From Cyclobacteriaceae bacterium (GTDB taxonomy: Bacteria > Bacteroidota > Bacteroidia > Cytophagales > Cyclobacteriaceae), in contig CP058703.1 in the NCBI GenBank assembly GCA_013414665.1, positions 2,957,745 to 2,966,710 on the forward strand: a stretch of DNA of 8,966 nucleotides, read 5' to 3'. Each line of letters begins with the position of its first letter. Positions within the stretch are counted from its first letter, which is position 1. Shown piece after piece: positions 1 through 5,903 of the stretch. Both the position numbers and the translations under genes were made by a program. The notes under the pieces are model-generated. The model was given only the letters and a program-made list of their open reading frames with translations. It had not been told where the DNA came from and made no database searches.

Positions 1-96
1 TCTGTTCGCGGATGGAGGGAAGAGGCTGAGAAGAGAGGGATTTCAAAAGATGAGAGAGATTTAATGGCTAGGGCTTTCAGACTGATTGATTTGTAG
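1..96 (+). CDS. hipA: HipA-family kinase, C-terminal 31 codons (partial)
   Basis: Frame 1 is open from the first base to a TAG at 94-96 and encodes 31 residues. The tail contains GWREEAEKRGISKDERDLM followed by an A-x-A-F-like end. This matches the usual end of HipA proteins, where a Trp-Arg-x-x-Ala helix is followed by a G-[IL]-S-x-x-E turn and a final M-A-x-A-F. HipA is the serine/threonine kinase toxin of the type II HipBA module; the E. coli protein phosphorylates glutamyl-tRNA synthetase. The catalytic core lies outside the window, so activity cannot be judged. The gene converges on the minus-strand block and may be flanking chromosome rather than part of the element. The identification rests on a short tail only. 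Confidence 0.62.
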   Translation, partial: SVRGWREEAEKRGISKDERDLMARAFRLIDL

Positions 97-303
97 TTTT
101 ATTTTTAAGCAAGGAATGATGAACACCTTATACCCTGCGGGGATGCGCGCAGGTAGTTCTTAAAGAATCATAGAATAGCCAAGAACTTTTCTACCGGTTT
201 TGTACTTCAATTCAGTACACCTGTTTCCGGTGGCCTCCGGTGCGCCTCGAAGTGCACCTACAGATTGAGAGAGATTGAATAATTTGATTTGCTCCTAAAA
301 CAA

Positions 304-336
304 AAATCCCTGAATTCGGAATGAATTCAGGGATTT
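304..336 (-). terminator. Rho-independent terminator (minus strand)
   Basis: There are two perfect 14-base arms, AAATCCCTGAATTC at 304-317 and its reverse complement at 323-336, with a five-base loop. Read on the minus strand the stem is followed by TTTTTGTTTT, a good U-tract. Read on the + strand only a weak T-rich tail follows, so the main direction is minus. It lies just past the first tRNA-3'-end-like repeat (359-372), as a terminator would lie after a tRNA gene. It may also help stop + strand transcripts from the HipA-like gene. Confidence 0.75.
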
Positions 337-358
337 GATTGTGTTTGAAATTTACTTG

Positions 359-372
359 GCAGAGGAGGAGGG
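359..372 (-). repeat. 14-bp direct repeat copy 1; tRNA 3'-end-like, candidate attachment site
   Basis: The + strand reads GCAGAGGAGGAGGG, identical to 544-557. With its left neighbours TTG the minus strand reads ATCCCTCCTCCTCTGCCA, which looks like the last part of a serine- or leucine-type tRNA: the T-stem 3' arm, a seven-base acceptor strand, G73 and CCA. The matching 5' acceptor strand is not found 75-90 bases upstream and the T-loop is replaced by a different hairpin, so this is only a 3' fragment. Tyrosine recombinases often integrate at tRNA 3' ends and leave such fragments. The attachment-site role is inference. Confidence 0.5.
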
Positions 373-391
373 ATTAGCTGCGCTGATCCCT
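369..391. other. Short inverted repeat beside repeat copy 1
   Basis: AGGGAT at 369-374 pairs with ATCCCT at 386-391, continued inward by AGC/GCT across one T-G pair, leaving a three-base TGC loop. It overlaps the end of the 14-base repeat where a tRNA T-arm would be expected, but the hairpin is longer than a T-arm and has no TTCGA loop. There is no U-tract on either side. It could be a recombinase arm or core feature, or a mutated tRNA relic; nothing further can be said. Confidence 0.4.
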
Positions 392-506
392 TAAGAGGAG
401 GTGTATCAAACGAAAATCAAACCAGAGGTTTCGCTTCGCTCATTTTTGTTCGCGCCAATTCCTCACACAAACGAAGGCGTTGGTTCGGACTTGTCTCAAA
501 CAAAAA

Positions 507-524
507 GCCCCGCGATTGCGGGGC
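507..524 (-). terminator. Rho-independent terminator (minus strand)
   Basis: GCCCCGC at 507-513 pairs with GCGGGGC at 518-524 around a four-base GATT loop. On the minus strand the GC-rich stem is followed directly by TTTTTG. It sits just past repeat copy 2 (544-557) in the same order as the 304-336 terminator sits past copy 1, so the region contains two repeat-plus-terminator units facing the same way, with unrelated stems. Confidence 0.78.
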
Positions 525-543
525 CCTGGATTGATTTTCTTTT

Positions 544-557
544 GCAGAGGAGGAGGG
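544..557 (-). repeat. 14-bp direct repeat copy 2; tRNA 3'-end-like, candidate attachment site
   Basis: This is an exact second copy of GCAGAGGAGGAGGG, 185 bases from copy 1. The identity stops at both ends of the 14 bases: upstream is TTTT rather than TTGG, and downstream is TGTTTTTC rather than ATTAGC. On the minus strand it is followed after about 20 bases by the terminator at 507-524. Two copies of a tRNA-3'-end-like core in the same direction fit repeated integration at one tRNA locus, or the two ends of a small excised or decayed insertion. Confidence 0.5.
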
Positions 558-686
558 TGTTTTTCACTTTAACAACCGCCTCACTATCAATTTTTACTTG
601 CTTTTCTAAATCTTGGCACCACAGGTGGCGCTAGGAACAAAATCATCGAAATTCTCGACAATCCCTTTCACATATCAAACATACAA

Positions 687-726
687 AAAGCGAACCGGAT
701 TTTAAAATTGAAATCCAATTCGCTTT
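687..726 (-). terminator. Operon-end rho-independent terminator (minus strand)
   Basis: AAAGCGAA at 687-694 pairs with TTCGCTTT at 719-726, and after a two-base mismatch GGATTT at 697-702 pairs with AAATCC at 711-716, leaving an eight-base loop. On the minus strand the stem ends in TTTTTG. It begins 25 bases past the stop codon of the last gene (752-1036) and so probably ends the whole minus-strand transcript. Confidence 0.75.
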
Positions 727-751
727 GATGGCATGAGAAGTATGTTGTCTA

Positions 752-1036
752 TTATATAAGTATAAGAATTTCGCTACCCTTAATTGGATGATAGGACGGT
801 TTATACTCAACATATTTTGACTTAGTCAATTCATTAAGAATTTTGTGATAGGTCGATGTTGATTTTATCTTGGCCGCCATCATTAAATCCTTACGAGACA
901 CATTGAATGGATTACAGAATCCGCTTTCAATCCAGGTTGAACAAAGAGCGGTGCATATACTAATGTGACTCGTACTAAGATTTCTATCAGAAGTAACTCT
1001 CAACAGAAAATTGGAAAGTTGCTCAATGTTGTTCAT
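752..1036 (-). CDS. Small winged-helix-like DNA-binding protein of Bacteroidota mobile elements
   Basis: This 94-residue protein starts at ATG 1036 and ends at TAA 752. Residues from about 20 to the end read as a short winged helix: a helix rich in I/C/L (HISICTALCSTW), a V-S-R-K-D-L-M-M recognition-like helix, then STSTYHKILNEL and the ending Y-x-x-Y-x-P-S-Y-H-P-x-x-G-S-x-I. From memory of the family, proteins of this size with a YHP-x-x-GS ending are common beside excisionase-like HTH proteins in Bacteroidota mobile elements; their function is not established. The first codons overlap the end of the upstream HTH gene by 14 bases, so the two are translationally linked. A role in controlling element gene expression or excision is inference. 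The frame is intact. Confidence 0.7.
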   Translation of the reverse strand: MNNIEQLSNFLLRVTSDRNLSTSHISICTALCSTWIESGFCNPFNVSRKDLMMAAKIKSTSTYHKILNELTKSKYVEYKPSYHPIKGSEILILI

Positions 1037-1311
1037 TGCGTTCGATCAACTTTACAATTTGATTGTAGTCATAGAATATAATGCCACCGACTTTGTTGAA
1101 GGCCAGCGATCCGTTTTGTCTTAAATTCTGTAGTGTGCCTGTGGATATTCCGAGAAGTTTTTGACTTCAGACGACTTAAGCCACTTTTTAGTAGTGCCTT
1201 CACTATTCTCCTTTAGAATACTTTTGATTTCTTGAATTAACTGGTTTCTGAAATCTTCAAATTCAGCCACCGTAAGTAGTTGATCTCTATAAATTCTGGT
1301 TCTTGGTTCAT
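1023..1311 (-). CDS. Excisionase-like helix-turn-helix protein (frame broken by two indels)
   Basis: Reconstructed length is 96 residues. The frame from ATG 1311 is preceded by GGGGG, one of the few Shine-Dalgarno-like sites here. It needs one base added near 1274 (TTTA instead of TTA on the minus strand) and one A added to the run at 1158-1162. After that it reads to TGA at 1023. As printed the longest piece starts at a TTG (1357) and stops at 1121. The N-terminus is a short coiled region (FRNQLIQEIKSIL). From about residue 43 an HTH_17/MerR-like domain reads KKWLKSSEVKKLLGISTGTL, then LRQNGSLAFNKVGGIIFYD. This is the excisionase-like HTH architecture widespread in Bacteroidota elements. It probably binds DNA near the element end and may act in excision or transcription control. 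Confidence 0.72.
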
Positions 1312-1349
1312 GCCCCCTTTTCCATCTCTCCCTTCCATAGTCCTGATTT

Positions 1350-1732
1350 TTATGCAATCCTTAATTCCCGAATAAACCCCACTTCCTTCAAGTACTCCAC
1401 AAGCCCTTCAGTCAGGCCCTTTTTGTCGGACGTTGACACAATCTCGAATTGGTCAACCATCGGACTGTCCATGAATTTTTAACCTCTTTCGAAAGAGCAC
1501 GTTGGTTTTCTTTCGTGAAGAGAAACTGCCCTTTGGCATCGCGCAAAATGTTTCCTTTTTCATCCGTACTGCAAAACTCAATGTTAAGGTCTTCAAGTTT
1601 GTCGTTGTAGGATTCAATAAAGTCAGACGCGTTCTTCAATGTTTGATTCCTGGCGTGTTCCAGTTTGGTGCCAGCGGGTGCAGGCATTTCCAATAGTGTT
1701 GTAATAAGTCTGTAAGCCTCTTTGTTTGTCAT
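1350..1732 (-). CDS. Hypothetical phage-element protein (one frameshift)
   Basis: Not recognised. It starts at ATG 1732, 12 bases past the stop of the preceding gene. As printed the frame ends at 1412, but adding one A to the five-base run at 1476-1480 restores a frame running to TAA at 1350, giving 127 residues. The restored tail (KKFMDSPMVDQFEIVSTSDK then GLTEGLVEYLKEVGFI) is well-formed and suits the upstream part. The protein is charged and mostly helical, without a signal peptide or membrane segment. The segment FCSTDEKGNILRDAKGQFLF looks like a beta hairpin with an N-G-x-x-x-x-x-G pattern. Its place after the fibre and a second unknown gene suggests an accessory virion or chaperone function, but no evidence points to one. 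Confidence 0.6.
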
Positions 1733-1744
1733 GATTCTCGATGT

Positions 1745-2188
1745 TTAATATTTCCCTTCTGAATGTCCTTTCAAGATTGATTGCTCAATGAGCCAGTAAA
1801 CCAAATCTGAGATTTTCACCGACTTCAGTGTCTCCTTCATTTCCGCAGGTAATGAGGCGAGACCTGGATAAGCAGTTAAGTCAATGTTCTGCCAGTATTC
1901 CAGTTCACTCACCGCATTGGGTGAATCTGGCGGAGCTTCAATTCCGGTTAACAGGTTGGTGGATTTACCATCCGTTTCCTTGGTAATTTGTTTTGGTAGG
2001 AAGAGTTGCCTTTGCAGTTCATTGGTTGGAATGATTGCGCTTCCATCACCTTCCGTAAATTCCAGTACGATACCGTGCCTCATCTCCAGGTTGTTTTTGA
2101 TGATGAGAAAGTCATGTATCACCTTCTTGCGTTTGTTTGTGGTAGAGTCTATTTGTGGAAGCTCCACCACGATTGAATTTTTAGTCAT
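1745..2188 (-). CDS. Hypothetical protein downstream of the fibre gene
   Basis: This intact 147-residue frame runs from ATG 2188 to TAA 1745. Residues 1-60 look beta-rich (NSIVVELPQID, KKVIHDFLIIKNN, GIVLEFTEGDGSAIIP), followed by a P-rich linker near residues 85-90 and a helical C-terminus (SLPAEMKETLKSVKISDLVYWLIEQS). There is no signal peptide or membrane segment. It begins 12 bases after the fibre stop, behind an A/T-rich leader with no Shine-Dalgarno site, as is usual in Bacteroidota. The next gene starts 12 bases on. The position suggests a small fibre-associated or assembly protein, but the family is not recognised. Confidence 0.65.
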   Translation of the reverse strand: MTKNSIVVELPQIDSTTNKRKKVIHDFLIIKNNLEMRHGIVLEFTEGDGSAIIPTNELQRQLFLPKQITKETDGKSTNLLTGIEAPPDSPNAVSELEYWQNIDLTAYPGLASLPAEMKETLKSVKISDLVYWLIEQSILKGHSEGKY

Positions 2189-2200
2189 AAATATTTTAAG

Positions 2201-3112
2201 TTAAAATTTTACTGTTCTGACTACTCCAGACGGTGTAACAAACTTGAGATCTTCACCAACGAAGTATAATCTCCCAACGCCAGCGATACTTGCCGGATCA
2301 ATTGTTACTTGCCCAATTGAAACCACACCATCTTTATTAACTGAGAATTTTAATTTTAAAGAATTACTCACAGTGTCATACTTGAAGGCTTCCATGAATG
2401 GCCCTGTTGAGCCAATGTTTTCTTCTAATCGGATGAATGCGCCTGTGTGGTCAAATCCGTTTAGTATTGCATTGTGTTTCCGGATGAAAAGCATGGGCTT
2501 TGTTGTACTCGCAAGCATGTTGTTACCAGTGGTGCTGTACTGAAGCCACATGAGGTAACCATCATAGTTGTAAGTGCCAAGTGCTTGTTGTGGACTAATG
2601 AACAATCCATTGGATTGAGCTTGTCCAGGCGAAATAATTAGTCCGGTTCGTTCTGAACCTTTTGGAATGATAAAGAGTGCGGCACTGGTAACAAAACTGC
2701 CATTGGATAGCAATGCTGTTGCTCCGGCATGAGCAGAACCATCTGTTGTGATGGTTGTGACGGGCACAGTAAATGTCATTCCGGTGCCGTCAAAGTTTAT
2801 GCGGCTTCCCAAAGAACGAAAAGCAAATACCTGAGCATTTACATCAGTGCCTCTCACATCTGCGTAGAATCCATCGATGTAATGATTTGTTACGGTAGCT
2901 TGTGCAATGAATATTTGGGCTCTGTTATAACTAGCGAATGTGTCATCCACTGAAAGATTTATCTGACCATGAAAAGCGGATATGAATCTGCTTTGTAGAC
3001 CGGTATTAACTCCCTGAAGAATGTATCGAAAGCCATAACCAGTATGATATAAATCATTTGGTCTAACCAGAATAGCAGTGTTCGCATATCCGGCTGGGGT
3101 TAGGCGAAGCAT
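2201..3112 (-). CDS. Fibre / receptor-binding protein, C-terminal piece
   Basis: About 300 residues ending at TAA 2201. The ATG at 3112 is probably not the real start: the frame stays open upstream to about 3294 and there joins smoothly to the preceding fibre piece if one T is added to the run at 3290-3294. Across the join the protein reads FRDGNFSINLGEEGSSS, then VKNSFRINSYISGYGAYEF, without a break in character. The piece is beta-rich with many G, S, T and N residues (for example TGMTFTVPVTTITTDG, DKTDV-free) and ends with SIGQVTIDPASIAGVGRLYF and a short VRTVKF tail, like the trimeric fibre ends of Bacteroidota phages. No intramolecular chaperone domain or glycosidase motif is recognised. 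It probably contacts the host surface. Confidence 0.65.
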   Translation of the reverse strand: MLRLTPAGYANTAILVRPNDLYHTGYGFRYILQGVNTGLQSRFISAFHGQINLSVDDTFASYNRAQIFIAQATVTNHYIDGFYADVRGTDVNAQVFAFRSLGSRINFDGTGMTFTVPVTTITTDGSAHAGATALLSNGSFVTSAALFIIPKGSERTGLIISPGQAQSNGLFISPQQALGTYNYDGYLMWLQYSTTGNNMLASTTKPMLFIRKHNAILNGFDHTGAFIRLEENIGSTGPFMEAFKYDTVSNSLKLKFSVNKDGVVSIGQVTIDPASIAGVGRLYFVGEDLKFVTPSGVVRTVKF

Positions 3113-3177
3113 CTCGGTCTTTGTTCCTCCAAATTGATAGTCGGTGATTTCAAGAGTCGCATTTGCATTGTTTGAAC

Positions 3178-4008
3178 TCAGCAGGAATTCATATGCGCCA
3201 TATCCACTGATATAACTATTGATACGAAATGAATTCTTGACAGAACTACTTCCTTCTTCTCCGAGGTTGATGGAGAAATTTCCATCGCGAAAAATGAAGA
3301 GCCCGACACACCCAGCGCTACGCTTCCGGGTTTTACAATCTGAAATTTATATCCATTAAAACCAAGATTGGCGGTGACACCAGGCAGTTGATAATTGCAG
3401 CTCTCAGCACCAACAACAATCTGGTCGTTCAAGACACGTCCTAGCACAATGGTATTTGCAGTCCTCACAATTGCACCTGCGCCAATTGCAGTCATGTAAT
3501 TCTGGCCACTGCCGTTGCTTACCAAATCCCCCAGACTATTATAGGCTCTAGTACCCGCTCCAAGTAATGTGTTGAAGTTGTTTGACCTGGCGCATTGCGC
3601 ATCATACCCAATCAGTGTGTGGTCACTGCCACTTTGCGTAGCGCCACCGCCAGCATTGCTGCCAATCATGGTATTTCTGTTTCCGGCATTGTAGCTGATT
3701 AGATAACCAGCGTGATAACCTATATAAATACTGTCAGTAAAATTTGCGCCCACCGTATCGGAGGATCCTGCTTCTGAACCTACAACTACATTGCGAGCAA
3801 TTACTCGTGATGGATTGGTTCCTGTGGAGGATGCCGCATTGTAACCGAGCACAGTGTTATCACTGGTTGTATCAACCAACCTGCCACCCATCGGGCCGGA
3901 AGTAATGATGAGATTTCTGGAACCAGTTAGGTTTTGCCATCCACCATTGATAAGCAGATTGGGTTTGTCTTTATTTATAAACAATCGGCCATTGTTAGTA
4001 AGCCCCAA
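3178..4008 (-). CDS. Fibre / receptor-binding protein, middle piece with YadA-head-like repeats
   Basis: The printed frame begins at a TTG (4008) just after a stop, so this is not a true start. Adding one G to the G4 run at 4003-4006 joins it to an upstream frame reading DDPVANLLWG before LTNNGRLFINKD. The useful frame ends near 3290; the last residues to 3178 are out of frame. The middle carries at least six imperfect repeats of the form [NS]-x-x-[IV]-G-x-x-A-G, such as DNTVLGYNAAS, DSIYIGYHAG, RNTMIGSNAGGG, DHTLIGYDAQ and MTAIGAGA. These resemble left-handed beta-roll head repeats of trimeric autotransporters, found also in phage fibres. A trimeric, surface-exposed adhesive shaft is the likely fold. 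Confidence 0.7.
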   Translation of the reverse strand: MGLTNNGRLFINKDKPNLLINGGWQNLTGSRNLIITSGPMGGRLVDTTSDNTVLGYNAASSTGTNPSRVIARNVVVGSEAGSSDTVGANFTDSIYIGYHAGYLISYNAGNRNTMIGSNAGGGATQSGSDHTLIGYDAQCARSNNFNTLLGAGTRAYNSLGDLVSNGSGQNYMTAIGAGAIVRTANTIVLGRVLNDQIVVGAESCNYQLPGVTANLGFNGYKFQIVKPGSVALGVSGSSFFAMEISPSTSEKKEVVLSRIHFVSIVISVDMAHMNSC

Positions 4009-4112
4009 AGAAGATTAGCAACAGGGTCATCTACAAAAACTGAAAAACCTGCTTCGAGTGTGGAGGCAGGCTCTTATATGGACTCGTCCACCGACCGGGC
4101 CACTATGACCAA

Positions 4113-4664
4113 TTAAAAATTTCCAGCAACATCAAATCGCCCACGCTCACTGTTATTTGTAATAAAAGGCAACGGAAAATTATCCTTCGTTCCAATGGGC
4201 CTGGTGGAACCAACATTGTTGCCATCCTGAACCCAGGCATTTAAAATTGGTTGCAACAAATTGTAAAGCTTCTCCAACGTGTCACCTGCTATAGGTGCAT
4301 TTCCCTTTATCGCGTTTACAGAAGATTGTAAATCTTCTGTTTTGATAATGTCGGCATCAGTGAGGATAGCGTTTAACTCTGCAAGCGTATCAATATCTTC
4401 TGCTTTGAGATAAGTAAAGCCTTGGATGATGTTGAATAATTTCTCCAAGGTATTCCCGGCATCTGGCACATTCCCTTTAATGGCATTGATTGCCTGAATA
4501 ACATCATCCGCCTTCATCAAGTCTGCATCGGTGAGGATGGCATTCAACTTGGCCAGCGTATTAATGTCACTCTCCTGGAGGCTATTCATCACTTGTAACT
4601 TTAAGTAGATATTATAAAGCAGTTCTTCTGAGGCAGTATGAAAAGGTGGCTTTGGTATGCTCAT
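4113..4664 (-). CDS. Fibre / receptor-binding protein, N-terminal piece
   Basis: It starts at ATG 4664, overlapping the upstream stop by four bases (ATGA), and reads 183 residues to a TAA at 4113. That stop is probably false: adding one T to the run at 4115-4119 continues the protein as AGNFLIGHSGPVGGRVHI, and a further indel near 4064-4078 leads into EAGFSVFVDDPVANLLWG. With all four repairs the gene is 2201-4664 and encodes about 821 residues. Residues 1-30 are helical. Residues 33-138 are two copies of a 57-residue unit with the D-I-x-T-L-A-x-L-N-A-I-L-T-D-A motif of phage fibre shafts. The end (NNSERGRFDVAGNF) is a typical lead into a fibre beta domain. It is the probable virion-attachment end. 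Confidence 0.72.
   Translation of the reverse strand: MSIPKPPFHTASEELLYNIYLKLQVMNSLQESDINTLAKLNAILTDADLMKADDVIQAINAIKGNVPDAGNTLEKLFNIIQGFTYLKAEDIDTLAELNAILTDADIIKTEDLQSSVNAIKGNAPIAGDTLEKLYNLLQPILNAWVQDGNNVGSTRPIGTKDNFPLPFITNNSERGRFDVAGNF
4251..4568 (-). repeat. Two tandem 57-codon repeats in the fibre N-terminus
   Basis: Unit 1 covers residues 33-89 (4398-4568) and unit 2 residues 90-138 (4251-4397, incomplete at its end). Both share D-I-[ND]-T-L-A-x-L-N-A-I-L-T-D-A-D, then V/S-x-x-[IV]-N-A-I-K-G-N-x-P-x-A-G-[ND]-T-L-E-K-L-[FY]-N. The repeat is visible in the DNA as well as the protein, suggesting a fairly recent duplication. Such units form extended helical shafts in trimeric fibres, and their number can change by unequal recombination. 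Confidence 0.8.
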
Positions 4665-5332
4665 AGTGCTTTCGTCTTAGGTGTAAATACCCAGCCCAGG
4701 GCAATGGCTGCGAAAATGGTAGTCGCTGTAATTACTCGCTTCAGAGTGATTCTTCGTAAAGACCGGAAGTCAATTAGCGTGTAGCTGAACTTGTTTCCGT
4801 AGAGCCTGGCATGTTGTTTACACAACTCCATGAATATTGCGAAGTCATCTGCATTTTTGAAAACCTGGCATCCGGCTGAGTACTTGTCAATGCTCTTGGT
4901 CGTTCCCGTGCTGGAGGCACGATGAATGTTTATTCCAAATGTTCCTGTTTGTTTTGTCCCGTTGTTAAAATCCAATACGGCATCACGGTCGTAGTCGCGA
5001 ATCACTGTCACCGGCTTTTGTTGCACCAGGGCTTCATATAGTCCGCGATGTTTACCGATTGCGTATGCATCTAAATTTTGACCTTGTGCCAGGATTGCTG
5101 TGCCTTGCGGATAGGAGGGATTGTTCAACCAGAATGTTCCAGGGTCAGTAGTGGCCGGATAGATGTGGTAATTCCACTTTCCATCCGGCAATGTGTAAAA
5201 CACATGTATCTCGTCATCGAATGAATTTGACTCTACGCTCTTGCTGCGAAGCCCTACAATATTTAATTCATAGGGTCGTGTATAAAGCACGAAGCCAAAC
5301 TCTTTGAATATCTCTTTAATGCGTGATAACAT
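4661..5332 (-). CDS. YkuD-like (L,D-transpeptidase fold) peptidoglycan protein with C-terminal membrane anchor
   Basis: An intact 223-residue frame from ATG 5332 to TGA 4661. The centre has the L,D-transpeptidase-type signature: I-N-I-H with His137, then S-A-G-C-Q with Cys155 in KYSAGCQVF, close to the H...S-x-G-C pattern of YkuD enzymes. YkuD enzymes act on peptidoglycan stem peptides through that Cys; in phages a relative could cut or bind cross-links. The N-terminus has no signal peptide. Residues 200-216 (VITATTIFAAIALGWVF) form one membrane segment with Lys/Arg just before it and a short TPKTKAL end, so the catalytic part would face the cytoplasm or virion interior unless reoriented. It sits 26 bases after GH108 and overlaps the fibre start by four bases. 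The YkuD assignment rests on the motif alone. Confidence 0.68.
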   Translation of the reverse strand: MLSRIKEIFKEFGFVLYTRPYELNIVGLRSKSVESNSFDDEIHVFYTLPDGKWNYHIYPATTDPGTFWLNNPSYPQGTAILAQGQNLDAYAIGKHRGLYEALVQQKPVTVIRDYDRDAVLDFNNGTKQTGTFGINIHRASSTGTTKSIDKYSAGCQVFKNADDFAIFMELCKQHARLYGNKFSYTLIDFRSLRRITLKRVITATTIFAAIALGWVFTPKTKAL

Positions 5333-5358
5333 GTGTCGTCTTTAAAATTGATTTTTAC

Positions 5359-5889
5359 TTACGCAGCATTTTTGAATTGGAATGAATTCACCCTGTTCAT
5401 CCAGCCATCGTAAAACACGATTTGATTTGGTGTTCTTCGGATGATGTTATTGAGAAATACCTTGCGCTCAATTTTGAGTTGATTGAAAAGTTCTTCCTGG
5501 TTCGCTTCATTGATTGCCCGGAGGGTTTGAATCCCTACGGTGCCATCGACCTCGACATTTAAAATGCGCTGTACAATTTTAGCAACCGTCTTGCGACCGG
5601 AGTGATAACCCCAATCCACGATGAACTGCGCTACTGATTCATTCCGGATGGAGTCTGCCAGGAAGTAATCCCAGAAAATCTTTTTGGCGATATAGCGAGC
5701 ATCTTCTTCACTAAGCTGCTTGATGTCTTCTGCATCAATGTCGCCATCACCGTCCTTGTCATGACCATGTTCCTGCCACACAGAAAGGATGACTCCGTAT
5801 TTTGTCGGGCCACCTTTATCGAGTGCATGGTTGACATAGCCTCCCTCTAATCGCAGGAGCTTGTCTGCGAAATTTTCAAATCTTGCCAT
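5359..5889 (-). CDS. GH108 muramidase (endolysin) with EF-hand-like loop
   Basis: An intact 176-residue frame from ATG 5889 to TAA 5359, the usual length for the family. The N-terminus carries the GH108 catalytic motif L-x-x-E-G-G-Y (Glu15), followed by D-K-G-G-P-T-K-Y-G-V. Residues 44-55 (DKDGDGDIDAED) match an EF-hand/dockerin calcium loop inserted before the helical core. From about residue 100 the C-terminal part has the PG_binding_3 pattern: VQRILNVEVDGTVGIQTLRA, then a long helix and FYDGWMNRVNSF. GH108 enzymes hydrolyse the N-acetylmuramic acid-N-acetylglucosamine bond of peptidoglycan. There is no signal peptide, so it needs a holin-like partner or virion delivery. It lies 14 bases after the peptidoglycan-binding gene and before the YkuD-like gene. 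Confidence 0.93.
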   Translation of the reverse strand: MARFENFADKLLRLEGGYVNHALDKGGPTKYGVILSVWQEHGHDKDGDGDIDAEDIKQLSEEDARYIAKKIFWDYFLADSIRNESVAQFIVDWGYHSGRKTVAKIVQRILNVEVDGTVGIQTLRAINEANQEELFNQLKIERKVFLNNIIRRTPNQIVFYDGWMNRVNSFQFKNAA

Positions 5890-5903
5890 TAAGTCTTTTA
5901 AGT

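Larger units (their letters stand above)
97..751. other. Intergenic region with hairpins and att-like repeats; no convincing gene
   Basis: This 655-base gap separates the end of the HipA-like gene from the end of the minus-strand operon. No frame gives a believable protein. The + strand frame open at 401-634 runs through a terminator hairpin and a tRNA-3'-end-like motif and is low in coding character. The region holds short hairpins at 134-153, 201-219 and 239-258, strong terminator hairpins at 304-336, 507-524 and 687-726, a further hairpin at 369-391, and two exact copies of a 14-base sequence at 359-372 and 544-557. A junction between chromosome and integrated element is the simplest reading. 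Confidence 0.6.

Noticed and set aside
357..450. A complete tRNA gene on the minus strand ending in CCA at 357-359
   Set aside because: Only the 3' end fits. The 5' acceptor strand, anticodon arm and a TTCGA-type T-loop cannot be found in the expected 75-90 bases.
401..634. A + strand open frame of 77 codons in the intergenic region
   Set aside because: It crosses a terminator hairpin and the tRNA-3'-end-like repeat, has low-complexity content, and resembles the false frames often predicted over tRNA ends.
1121..1357. TTG-started 78-residue protein as the true form of the HTH gene
   Set aside because: It lacks most of the HTH domain and ends out of frame; repair of two runs gives a 96-residue protein from ATG 1311 with a good Shine-Dalgarno-like site.
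2244..2543. Plus-strand open frames opposite the fibre and other minus-strand genes (also 1502-1696, 1884-2204, 2729-2953, 3934-4116, 5883-6074, 6252-6482, 6507-6982, 7307-7498, 7781-8008 and 8522-8914)
   Set aside because: They are antisense to well-supported minus-strand coding regions and show no domain-like character.
3285..3300. Programmed -1 ribosomal frameshift inside the fibre gene
   Set aside because: The local codons TCA TTT TTC do not form a proper X-XXY-YYZ slippery site, no downstream stimulator is evident, and similar one-base breaks occur in four other genes.
4251..4568. A repeat array such as CRISPR
   Set aside because: The repeat is two tandem 57-codon protein units without unique spacers; no CRISPR-like array exists in the window.
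5631..5837. A second minus-strand frame within the muramidase gene
   Set aside because: It overlaps the GH108 gene in another frame and encodes an unstructured, implausible protein.
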